Shown here: piece by piece, positions 15,371-23,242 of the stretch
Position numbering within the stretch: the stretch's first letter is position 1
Layout of the letters: each line of letters begins with the position of its first letter
NCBI GenBank assembly: GCA_025056655.1
Contig: JANWVL010000032.1
Location: 1-54,675 of the forward strand
Length of the DNA: 54,675 nt
Direction: 5' to 3'
DNA from: Candidatus Methylacidiphilales bacterium
GTDB taxonomy: Bacteria > Verrucomicrobiota > Verrucomicrobiia > Methylacidiphilales > JANWVL01
The notes under the pieces: generated by a model
Seen by the model: the letters and a program-made list of their open reading frames with translations, nothing else
Database searches by the model: none
Told to the model about the DNA's origin: nothing
Translations under genes and position numbers: made by a program

Positions 15371-17785
15371 TCAACGAAAAATGGACTCTATATCAAAACT
15401 TTCCAAATCTATCAAGATGTCCCTGTCATTATTCCCATCCTTTGGACCGACAATACCGCGTTTCTCCAAGAAATCCATAATCCACGCCCCGCGCCCATAT
15501 CCAATCCGAAGCCGACGCTGAATCAACGACGTGCTCGCTCGCCCCTCCGCCTTCATCACTTCAAGTGTCTTGCGAATCAATTCTTCATCTTCAGGTGTTA
15601 ATTCCCGCCCCAAAGTCTCCTCATCCGATTTCTCCGCAAGCTTCTGTTGAATCTCCTGCTCATACGCAGGGGGCGCCTGCCTCGCACAAAAACGCACCAC
15701 CTGCATAATCTCCTCATTCGAAACATAAGGCCCCTGCCCACGCTCAGGATTCGGACTCGTCGAGTTCAAAAATAGCAAATCCCCCGCGCCCACTAAATTT
15801 TCCGCCCCACCCGTGTGAATAATCAACCGCGACTCCATGTTGTTCGCCACCTGCAAAGCAATTCGAGCAGGTATGTTTGCGCGCACGACGCCTGTAATCA
15901 CCTCCTTACGCGGAGTCTGCGTCGCCAAAATCACATGGATACCCGCAGCCCGTGCCTTCTGCGCAAGCCGATCCAATGCCTCTTCCACCTCTTTCGGCGA
16001 AGTCTGCATGAGATCCGCATACTCGTCCACCAAGAGCACAATGTAAGGCAACCGATCCGGCAAATCCTCTTCGCTCTTCCCTGTTTCTACACCTTCAAAA
16101 AGCGTGTCAGTAAAATCAGTCTCCGCTAGTTTTTTCTCCGTCTTCTTTCGCTCATTAAATTCTGTGATATTCCTTACCTTAGCCTTCGCAAGCAACAAAT
16201 ATCGAGCTTCCATCTCCCGCACAAGCCAATTCATCGCCCGCGGCACTTTCTTAACATCCGTCAATACAGGCAACGCCAAATGCGGCAGTGAATTATACAT
16301 CGTCAACTCCACCTGTTTGGGATCCACCATCAACAGCCGCAACTCATCCGGCCGAAACCGAAAAATCAAACTCATTATTATACAATTCACACACACGGAT
16401 TTGCCCGAACCCGTCGTCCCCGCCACAAGCAAATGCGGCATCTTCGACAAATCCGCTATCATCGGCCGACCGTTCACATCCTTGCCAATAGCTATCGGAA
16501 TATTCGCTTTAGTATTTCGCCACTCATCCGATTCAAAAATATCTCGCAGCAAAACCTTCGCCTTCTCCTCATTCGGAATCTCAATCCCCACCGTATCCTT
16601 TCCAGGCACGGGCGCTAAAATATTCACACGCACAGCCCGCAATGTCCGCGCTAAATCCTTATTCAAATTCACAATCTCACTCACTCGCACGCCCTTCGCA
16701 GGCACAACTTCATACCGTGTAAACGTCGGCCCAATCGTCACAGGACCCGGCTCCACCATGATCTTGTAGTCCGCCAACGTGCTCACTATCACACCCATTT
16801 TACTCTCCGTCTCACTTTGATAACTCTCGCTCCGCGCCCGTGAATGCTTGTTTTCCTCAAGCAAACGCAACGGCGGCAACTCATAATTCTTAATCGCCTC
16901 AATACTCGCCGACGCGACCTCCTCCATCTTCTTCCCAGACTCCCTCTCCTCTTTCTCAAGAGCTCCTCCACTCGGCTCCTTCCGCCGTTTCGGCACCGTA
17001 TTATCAATAATCTCCGTAGGTCGAGTCGAGACTGGCAGCTTGTTTTCCTCCCCCTCCAAATTCGCCGCATCTCCTACCTCCTCGCCCCCAAGCAGCGCAC
17101 GCCTTCCCCTCCTATTTCGCTGCTCGCGCTGCGCACGCAAAATCTCCGCCTGTATCTTCCCCTCTGCCCCCTGCCTCATCAAACGCTCCTCCCACCACCT
17201 CTCCCACAAATCCTCCACAAAATACCACACCGCCAGACTCGAGCGAATCGGGTGCAAATTAAATGCCACAAAAAAACATCCCACACTCCAGACCCCAAAC
17301 ACAATCCCCGCACCCACTTGGCCAAAATAATTCTCAAAAAAACCCTCGTTCAAAAAACTCCCCAAAAACCCTCCCGCCGACACCAAATTATACCTCTGCA
17401 CCAATCCCGTCTCAAACCACCCCGTCAAATCCAGCCACCCCGCCTGCCCCAACAGCAACCCCACTCCCCCAAGCACTCGCACCCCCCACTCCGTCTGCGT
17501 CTTCCGCAGCAACGCCACCACCGCCCCCATCATCAACACCGGTATCCAATACGCCGCCAGCCCCAGTAAACTCAAGCAACCCCAGCTCCACAACGCCCCA
17601 AAGCTCCCCACAAAATTCACCGGCCGTGTATTCGGCGGAAACTTATTAAACCCCACATCACTTGGCGTATAACTAATCAAACTCAACACCGTCAAAATCG
17701 ACACACCCAACACCACAAACGCCACCACCTCGCCATACACCGCCAACCACCAACTCCCACCTCTCTCTATCTTACGCCGTCCCAT
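15371..17785 (-). CDS. ftsK: DNA translocase FtsK/SpoIIIE
   Basis: The protein has 804 residues, normal for a short-linker FtsK. Residues 1-200 hold four membrane helices (VVAFVVLGVSILTVLSLISY first). A charged linker leads to the motor: the FtsK alpha/beta domain with Walker A GTTGSGKSVCVN, Walker B IVLLVDEYADLM, and the sensor region VILATQTPRKEVITGVVRAN. The last 65 residues form the gamma winged helix that reads oriented chromosome motifs (LIQRRLRIGYGRGAWIMDFL). FtsK pumps the terminus region through the closing septum. It heads the ftsK-rodZ-rimO run. TQTPRKEV replaces the textbook TQRPSVDV, a variant I take to be lineage-specific. Confidence 0.96.
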   Translation of the reverse strand: MGRRKIERGGSWWLAVYGEVVAFVVLGVSILTVLSLISYTPSDVGFNKFPPNTRPVNFVGSFGALWSWGCLSLLGLAAYWIPVLMMGAVVALLRKTQTEWGVRVLGGVGLLLGQAGWLDLTGWFETGLVQRYNLVSAGGFLGSFLNEGFFENYFGQVGAGIVFGVWSVGCFFVAFNLHPIRSSLAVWYFVEDLWERWWEERLMRQGAEGKIQAEILRAQREQRNRRGRRALLGGEEVGDAANLEGEENKLPVSTRPTEIIDNTVPKRRKEPSGGALEKEERESGKKMEEVASASIEAIKNYELPPLRLLEENKHSRARSESYQSETESKMGVIVSTLADYKIMVEPGPVTIGPTFTRYEVVPAKGVRVSEIVNLNKDLARTLRAVRVNILAPVPGKDTVGIEIPNEEKAKVLLRDIFESDEWRNTKANIPIAIGKDVNGRPMIADLSKMPHLLVAGTTGSGKSVCVNCIIMSLIFRFRPDELRLLMVDPKQVELTMYNSLPHLALPVLTDVKKVPRAMNWLVREMEARYLLLAKAKVRNITEFNERKKTEKKLAETDFTDTLFEGVETGKSEEDLPDRLPYIVLLVDEYADLMQTSPKEVEEALDRLAQKARAAGIHVILATQTPRKEVITGVVRANIPARIALQVANNMESRLIIHTGGAENLVGAGDLLFLNSTSPNPERGQGPYVSNEEIMQVVRFCARQAPPAYEQEIQQKLAEKSDEETLGRELTPEDEELIRKTLEVMKAEGRASTSLIQRRLRIGYGRGAWIMDFLEKRGIVGPKDGNNDRDILIDLESFDIESIFR

Positions 17786-17896
17786 ACCTTGCTTTTATAC
17801 TACCTCCAAGCCCTAATTAAAATTCAAAAACACCACCACACCCATCCTCCCACCACACCCCGCCACAACTTCATCCACAGCCACTACGAATTTTTA

Positions 17897-18904
17897 ATGC
17901 AACTCCCCGCTCCCCCATCTACCATATCCCTCACCCTCATGGACGACCCCTTTTTCGGCTCCACCCAGACGCTATGGTTCACCCTATCCTTCCCAGATTT
18001 CCTCCTCTCTTTTCTCGCACTAACCCTAGAAAGCGCACCATTCCTTCTACTCGGCGCCTTAATCTCATCAGCAATCGAAACGTATGTCCCCCTAGATGCC
18101 TTCACACATAGACTCCGCGGATCCAAGACCAAATCCATCGCCATCGCCCTCCTCTTCGCCTTCCTCTTTCCCGTCTGCGAATGTTCCGCCGTTCCCATCG
18201 CCGCTATGCTACTCCGCCGTGGAGTGCCACCCGTCGGCGCGCTCACTTACCTCCTCGCCTCCCCCCTCATCAACCCTCTCGCTCTCCTCAGCACCCTCAT
18301 AGCTTTCTATGGTCAATCCCCCCTCATCATCGCCCTGTGGCGCGTCGGCTTAGGCCTACTCACCCTACTCCTCACAATCCTCATCCTCACCTACCGACGA
18401 TCCCATTTCCTAAACCTCAACCTCCTCCTCACCACCCACAACCAACCGCCCCCAGCCTGCCAAACCCTCCTTCTTAGCCTTACACGCCCCGCTGCCGACC
18501 CCCGTCTCCCACGCTTTCTCGCACTCACCGCCCATAGCTTCATCGCCGTCCTACCCTACTTGATCCTCGGCTGTGTCCTAGCCTCACTCTTCAACACTGG
18601 CATCAACCGCGAAACCGCCCAACACGCCCTCACCCATCCCCTCTTCGCCCCCCTCGGTTCCATCCTCCTTGCCCAACTCCTCTGCCTCTGCAGCACCACC
18701 GACGCCTTCATCATCGTCGCCTTCTTCAGCCTCAGTCTGCCCGCCAAATTAGCCTTCCTCATCGCAGGCCCCCTCATCGACATCCGCCTCTTCATCCTCT
18801 ACAGAAGCCTCTTCACCACACGCTTTGTAACGCTCCTCTGGCTCACCCTCACCCTCCTCACTTGGATCCTCATCCTCATTTTCTCCCCCCTCATTACAAC
18901 ATGA
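17897..18904 (+). CDS. UPF0718/ArsP_1-family permease
   Basis: From ATG 17897 the protein has 335 residues with about eight membrane helices; the start is uncertain because no ribosome-binding site is visible and a further ATG lies at 17939. The diagnostic motif FLFPVCECSAVPIAAMLLRR and a second copy-like motif LLCLCSTTDAFIIVAFFSL are both present, as in the YraQ/YcgR permeases. The conserved Cys residues may handle metal or organoarsenical substrates; the true substrate is not known for most members. It is followed 25 bases later by the TIGR03943 partner gene, the usual pairing. The coding strand is strongly pyrimidine-rich. Confidence 0.88.
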   Translation: MQLPAPPSTISLTLMDDPFFGSTQTLWFTLSFPDFLLSFLALTLESAPFLLLGALISSAIETYVPLDAFTHRLRGSKTKSIAIALLFAFLFPVCECSAVPIAAMLLRRGVPPVGALTYLLASPLINPLALLSTLIAFYGQSPLIIALWRVGLGLLTLLLTILILTYRRSHFLNLNLLLTTHNQPPPACQTLLLSLTRPAADPRLPRFLALTAHSFIAVLPYLILGCVLASLFNTGINRETAQHALTHPLFAPLGSILLAQLLCLCSTTDAFIIVAFFSLSLPAKLAFLIAGPLIDIRLFILYRSLFTTRFVTLLWLTLTLLTWILILIFSPLITT

Positions 18905-18929
18905 AATCCACCCCATCCTCCCACTAACG

Positions 18930-19775
18930 ATGCTCAAAGCCCGCCCTGCCTCCTTCATCCTTGCCACATGGGGAACCTTCCTCCTCCACGCCACACTCTC
19001 AGGCCAGACCACCGCCCTCTTCCACCCCATCTTCATCCCCATCATCTTCTCCGCCAGCCTCATCCTACTCACCCTCTCCTTCCTCCTCCTCTACTACACC
19101 ATCCCCCCTCCCGACACCCCGCCCTCTCCCCCATTCCCAGCCGACCCCACAGGCCAAGAAGAATTCCCCCTCACACATCTCAAACCCACCCCCGCCCGCC
19201 TTCGCCTCACCTCCCAACTAGCCCCCACTCTCCTCATCCTCCTCCTCACCCTACCCCTCCTCACCGCTAAAATCCTCGCCCCAGACACCTTCTCCGAAAT
19301 CGTCCTTCAAAACCGCGCCCTCCCCAACGCCGCCGACCTCTGGAAACGCACCACCGCCCAATCCTTCGCCGACCTCATCCACACCTGGCAACAAATCCCC
19401 CACGACGACCCCATCCCCCTCGACGTCCGCGAAATCCTCCTCGCAGGCGCCGACCCTCACGGCCGCTCCATCCTCGAAGGTCGCCGCGTCGAAGTCATCG
19501 GCCAAACCCAACCCCTCACCCCCACCACATTCCACATCTCCCGTTTCCTCATGCTCTGCTGCGCCGCCGACGCCGTCCCCCTCTCCATCACCGCCATAGG
19601 CGAACTCCCCGAGTCCCCCTCACGCTGGCACAAAATCACAGGCCGCCTCTACTACGAACCCCTCCCAGAAGACCTCCAACTCCCCACCGCACAACACCGC
19701 ATCCCCTTCGAACCCAAAATCGAAGTCGAGCACATCACCCCCACTCCACCCCCTCGCCAACCCTTTCTTTATTAA
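18930..19775 (+). CDS. TIGR03943/DUF1980 family protein, partner of the UPF0718 permease
   Basis: The protein has 281 residues. Four hydrophobic segments occur in the first 110 residues (ASFILATWGTFLLHATLSG; LFHPIFIPIIFSASLILLTL; LTSQLAPTLLILLLTLPLLT). The C-terminal half contains the family hallmark RFLMLCCAADAVPLSI preceded by GRRVEVIGQTQ, an OB-like module with a Cys-Cys-Ala-Ala-Asp motif. The pair YcgR/YcgQ of Bacillus is the known counterpart. It probably forms a complex with the upstream permease. No substrate can be assigned. Confidence 0.87.
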   Translation: MLKARPASFILATWGTFLLHATLSGQTTALFHPIFIPIIFSASLILLTLSFLLLYYTIPPPDTPPSPPFPADPTGQEEFPLTHLKPTPARLRLTSQLAPTLLILLLTLPLLTAKILAPDTFSEIVLQNRALPNAADLWKRTTAQSFADLIHTWQQIPHDDPIPLDVREILLAGADPHGRSILEGRRVEVIGQTQPLTPTTFHISRFLMLCCAADAVPLSITAIGELPESPSRWHKITGRLYYEPLPEDLQLPTAQHRIPFEPKIEVEHITPTPPPRQPFLY

Positions 19776-19894
19776 CCTCCAACCTACCTCCCTCCCATCA
19801 CTCCACACCCACAACCCCACTTACCCTCCGCCTCACCAGCCACCCTTCTATCCCACAAAAAAACGCCCGACCGAAAGCACACTAAGCCAGCGTC

Positions 19895-20940
19895 GCCAAA
19901 GACAACTGCGACTACGTCGTCTTCGTCAAACGCGCCCTTCAACTCCTCAACGCCCGCCGCCAGCTCGTCTCCATCCTCCCTCCACAAATTCCTCAACGCC
20001 CAATACGGTCAGCCCCTCCGCGAACTCCTTAACAAAGGTCGCCACCTCCGCCACGTCGTCCACCTCGGCGACCAACAGATTTTCCCCGGCGCCACCAACC
20101 ACGTCTGCCTTATCTTCCTTGCCAACGCCGCCGAAGCCTGCCGCTAGATACGCGCCGACGACCTCCTCGCCTGGCTTGCGTGTTTCCCTGCGAATTCGAG
20201 AAGGAAGTTGAACTCGCGCCTGACCTCCTGCACCGGCTCATCAAAGGCGAGGACAGCAAACACTACTGCCTCACCACTACGAACCGCCTCATCGTGTTTC
20301 CCTACGCAGACGGAGAATTGATCCCTGAACAGCAACTCAAGCAAACGCTGCCGCTGACGTGACGTTATCTGAACGCAAACGAGAAGGCGCTTGAAGCTCG
20401 CGAAGGTGGCCTCATGAAAGACGACCGGTGGTTGAGCCACGGTCGGACGCAGGCTCTCGAGGTCATGCCACTTCCCAAACTGTTCACACCCGACATCGCT
20501 CCGATCGCGTTATTCTCCTTCGATTCTACCGGGGAGCCCTTCTTTACAGGAGGCGTGGCGGGGGCAAACGGCGTCTTTAGTTCACCCGCCTGACCGTTCC
20601 CAATTCATCTTGGGACTGCCCAACAGCCGTTTGCTCGAATTTTCTATCACCGAATCGCGACGCGGATGCGCGGAGGCTGGTTCAACTACAAATCACACCT
20701 CATCCGCTAGCTCCCCATCCGCTCGATCCATTTCGGTGTGGCCTCAGAGTGGGCGGAGCACGACGCTTTGGAGGGTCTGGTCGAGCGCATCCTGGCGGTC
20801 AAGCGGGCCAACCCCGCTGCCAACACCACCTCCATCGAACGCAAAATTGACGAGCACGTCTATCGCCTCTGCAGCCAGACGCCCAAAGCAATTCGGATCC
20901 TGGAGGAGCGAGATGAGCGATCGGCCAGGCCAACACTTTG
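19895..20940 (+). pseudogene. Decayed Eco57I/TaqI-type restriction-modification methyltransferase (C-terminal part)
   Basis: Conceptual translation across breaks gives a recognisable C-terminal half of a type IIG (Eco57I-like) enzyme. Pieces in order: CDYVVFVKRALQLLNARRQL (frame 2), then after a +1 shift FLNAQYGQPLRELLNKGRHL and VVHLGDQQIFPGATNHVCLI, a TAG at 20145, another shift, then KHYCLTTTNRLIVFPYADGE, a TGA at 20360 replacing the expected Trp before RYLNANEKALEARE, a TGA at 20591, MRGGWFNYKSHLIR, a TAG at 20708 where Gln is usual, and LPIRSIHFG with LVERILAVKRANPAA and DEHVYRLCSQTP. These match the target-recognition and final helical part of the family. The NPPY methylase core is missing. 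Four stops and two frameshifts leave no doubt that it is dead. Confidence 0.85.
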
Positions 20941-20964
20941 CATTTTGGAGTGCGGCAACCTTGC

Positions 20965-21085
20965 TGCCGCTTTGAAAAGCACCGACAACAGTCGGCGCAC
21001 TCTAAACAAAACGCCGACGGCAGCCGCCGCAGTCCAAGAAAAACGCCATTGTTAAAACGCCGTTGTAAAAACGGCGCACTCCAAA
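20965..21085. repeat. Cluster of short palindromic GC-rich repeats
   Basis: A perfect 7-bp hairpin (CGCCGTT, loop GTAAA, AACGGCG) lies at 21058-21076. The phrase CGGCGCACTCYAAA occurs twice, near 20995 and 21073, and AAAACGCCRTTGTW occurs twice in tandem just before the hairpin. Another small palindrome CCGAC-AACA-GTCGG precedes the first copy. This looks like a dispersed intergenic repeat family that has multiplied in the scar after the dead restriction gene. No gene is seen between 20941 and 21421. Confidence 0.6.
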
Positions 21086-21171
21086 GAAGGTGACTGCCAC
21101 TTTTAACGTGAGAAGAGATGCTGGACCATCATCACTGACTTCAAAGCAAGCTGCCCTGGCCACGTCCAACA

Positions 21172-21263
21172 TAAAGGGACTTGCTTGCCACCTATTCACT
21201 GAGCCAGTTCTATCGCTTCTTCCCTCCCAAAATAAAAGGACCTGCCTGTCTCCCATTCACCGA
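21172..21263. repeat. Two imperfect direct repeats of about 30 bases
   Basis: A segment at 21173-21202 (AAAGGGACTTGCTTGCCACC...) recurs at 21234-21263 (AAAAGGACCTGCCTGTCTCC...), both ending in ATTCACYGA. About 20 of 30 positions agree, spaced 61 bases apart. The function is unknown; they may be transposon-derived. Confidence 0.4.
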
Positions 21264-21287
21264 CTTCGTGGCGGGAGGCCCGGCCAC

Positions 21288-21352
21288 ACTCAAACTCGAT
21301 ACCGGCCTAATCTACTGTGCTGATTGTGTCTCACTTTTGAGTTGGTATCGAG
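21288..21352 (+). promoter_or_regulatory. Interleaved inverted repeats upstream of cysI (possible leader pseudoknot)
   Basis: Four segments occur in the order A-B-A'-B': ACTCAAA (21288-21294), CTCGATACC (21295-21303), TTTGAGT (21336-21342) and GGTATCGAG (21344-21352). A pairs with A' over 7 bases and B with B' over 9 bases, both perfectly. The order is that of an H-type pseudoknot, not a nested hairpin. It ends 69 bases before the cysI start. It could be an RNA regulator in the cysI leader, an operator array, or repeat debris. Confidence 0.35.
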
Positions 21353-21421
21353 ATGCCCGAGAAGGTGTCACTTATCTTTTGTCATTTGCTAAACGCAAAG
21401 AGACCGGTTAACCTCAGTGAT

Positions 21422-23158
21422 ATGTCTTCGTTAAACATTGAGCAAATCAAGGAGTCGAGTCATGGATTGCGCGGGAATATAGCTAAGACGCTTGCTAATC
21501 CTGAAGCCACTCATTTTGATGAAGCCGATGCGATCTTGCTCAAGTTTCACGGCACGTATCAACAAGATGACCGCGACCAGCGCGCTGCATTAAAAGCCGC
21601 CGGCGCAGACAAAGCCTGGATATTTATGACCCGCGTGAAGTTGCCCGGCGGACGAATCACCGCCGAGCGATACCTCGCGCTGGATGCTCTCGCCGATCAG
21701 GTAGCCAACGGAACCTTACGCATCACGACCCGACAGGGCATCCAGTTTCACGGCGTGCTCAAAGTGGGGCTTAAGGAGTGCATCGCTGCAGTCAATCGAT
21801 CAGGACTCACGACCTGGGGGGCCTGTGGTGATGTGGTGCGCAACACCATGGCACCAGCCACTCCCTACCGCACCCCTGCTTACAAAGATGCTCACGCTTT
21901 GGCGCGGGAGATCAGCGACACCTTTTTGGCAAGATCGTCAGCTTATGTTGACATTTGGATCAACGGCGAACGGCTCGGCGAAGAGCCCGCAGAGGAAGTG
22001 GAAGAGCCGATTTACGGACGCCACTATTTGCCTCGAAAATTCAAGATCGGTATTGCGATTCCGCCACGAAATGATGTGGATATCTACACCCAGGATCTAG
22101 GCTTCATTGCTCATATAGGCGATGATGGCCGAGTGGAGGGATACACCGTCACAGTCGGCGGCGGATTTGGGATGAGCCATGGGAAACTGGATACGTATCC
22201 CGTGCTCGCTAAGCCGCTATTTTACGTGCGACGCGAGCATGCGCTAGCCGCCGCAATTGGCGTTGTCACCGCACAACGCGATCACGGTAACCGCACGGAT
22301 CGTAAACGTGCACGTCTAAAATACGTGATCGAAACCAAGGGCGTCGATTGGTTCCGCGAAGAAGTGGTGAAACGGATGCCTGCAGGGACCCCGTATGAAG
22401 CGCCGCGCCCTGTAAAATTTACAACCGTCGCGGACGATCTCGGATGGCACGAGCAAGGCGATGGACGGTTTTTCTATGGATTGTGGGTCGAGATGGGACG
22501 TGTGAAAGACCGAGAGGGGCGGCGAATGCGGGCTGCCTTGCGGGAGTTGGCCACTACGTTGAAAAAAACCTTCGTTTTCACACCGAATTGCAACGTTTAT
22601 ATCACCGACGTAGAGGCTCAAGAGCGAGCCGTCGTGGAGGATATCTTAACGCGCCACGGATGCTTGAACCCGATCGATCTGTCTCCTTCGCGAGGACTCG
22701 CGCACGCCTGTGTGGCTTTGCCGACCTGTGGATTAGCCTTAGCAGAGAGTGAGCGCGTCTTTCCTCGAGTGATGGAAAAAATTGATGCTGTGATGGCTGA
22801 GCTTGGGTTGTCGCAAGAGAGGATTTTGTTTCGCATGAGTGGGTGCCCAAATGGATGTTCACGCCCTTACAATGCTGACTTTGCCTTTGTAGGACGTGCT
22901 CCTGGAAAATATGCGTTTTATGTAGGGGGTTCGCACGTCGGCGATCGGCTTGCTGGGCTCGAAGAGAAAGTGCTATCTGAATCAGATATTCCCTCTGCGG
23001 TGAAGAAATATCTCAGCGAATATGCACGAGAACGATTGCCCGGCGAGTCGTTTTCTGCTTACTGGGGGCGGACGCATAAGAACGGGCCAGCTCCGCGGCC
23101 TGAGCAATTCCATATCCCAAGCAGTGAGAGTGGGAAGAAGTTTGTAGAGACGGAGTAA
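21422..23158 (+). CDS. cysI: Assimilatory sulfite reductase, hemoprotein subunit (siroheme/4Fe-4S)
   Basis: The protein has 578 residues from ATG 21422; an in-frame ATG at 21353 would add 23 residues unlike the family. The first ferredoxin-like half-domain carries KLPGGRITAERYLALDALAD and LRITTRQGIQFHGVLK. The cluster-binding Cys are Cys430 and Cys436 (CVALPTCGLALAESER) with Cys475 and Cys479 (SGCPNGCSRPYNADFAFVG), and the last Cys also ligates siroheme. The enzyme reduces sulfite to sulfide with six electrons in the cytoplasm. No cysJ, cysH or cysDN is near, so the electron donor, NADPH-flavoprotein or ferredoxin, is open. A weak 5-bp hairpin plus T-run overlaps the stop at 23148-23170. It lies alone between a dead restriction gene and a metal-binding protein. 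Confidence 0.93.
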   Translation: MSSLNIEQIKESSHGLRGNIAKTLANPEATHFDEADAILLKFHGTYQQDDRDQRAALKAAGADKAWIFMTRVKLPGGRITAERYLALDALADQVANGTLRITTRQGIQFHGVLKVGLKECIAAVNRSGLTTWGACGDVVRNTMAPATPYRTPAYKDAHALAREISDTFLARSSAYVDIWINGERLGEEPAEEVEEPIYGRHYLPRKFKIGIAIPPRNDVDIYTQDLGFIAHIGDDGRVEGYTVTVGGGFGMSHGKLDTYPVLAKPLFYVRREHALAAAIGVVTAQRDHGNRTDRKRARLKYVIETKGVDWFREEVVKRMPAGTPYEAPRPVKFTTVADDLGWHEQGDGRFFYGLWVEMGRVKDREGRRMRAALRELATTLKKTFVFTPNCNVYITDVEAQERAVVEDILTRHGCLNPIDLSPSRGLAHACVALPTCGLALAESERVFPRVMEKIDAVMAELGLSQERILFRMSGCPNGCSRPYNADFAFVGRAPGKYAFYVGGSHVGDRLAGLEEKVLSESDIPSAVKKYLSEYARERLPGESFSAYWGRTHKNGPAPRPEQFHIPSSESGKKFVETE

Positions 23159-23219
23159 GCTGCGTCTTTTATACAAAGGTTTTTCCGAAAAATCGTGTCT
23201 TTGCTTTTTAAATAAAAGT

Positions 23220-23235
23220 TGTAGCTTAGGCTACA
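23220..23235. promoter_or_regulatory. DtxR/MntR/TroR-like palindromic operator before the metal-binding protein gene
   Basis: TGTAGC-TTAG-GCTACA is a perfect 6-bp inverted repeat with a 4-base centre, eight bases before the ATG at 23243. The core TTAGGCTA is the same as in the DtxR/IdeR consensus. A position so close to the start would block transcription or translation when a metal-loaded repressor binds. The family of the repressor is inferred. Confidence 0.5.
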
Positions 23236-23242
23236 CATTGTT

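Noticed and set aside
20941-21263. CRISPR array or insertion sequence
   Set aside because: The repeats are few, imperfect and unevenly spaced, and no cas or transposase gene is present.
21264-21421. Known SAM riboswitch before cysI
   Set aside because: The paired segments do not match the SAM-I, SAM-II or SAH consensus I know; only an unassigned pseudoknot-like arrangement remains.
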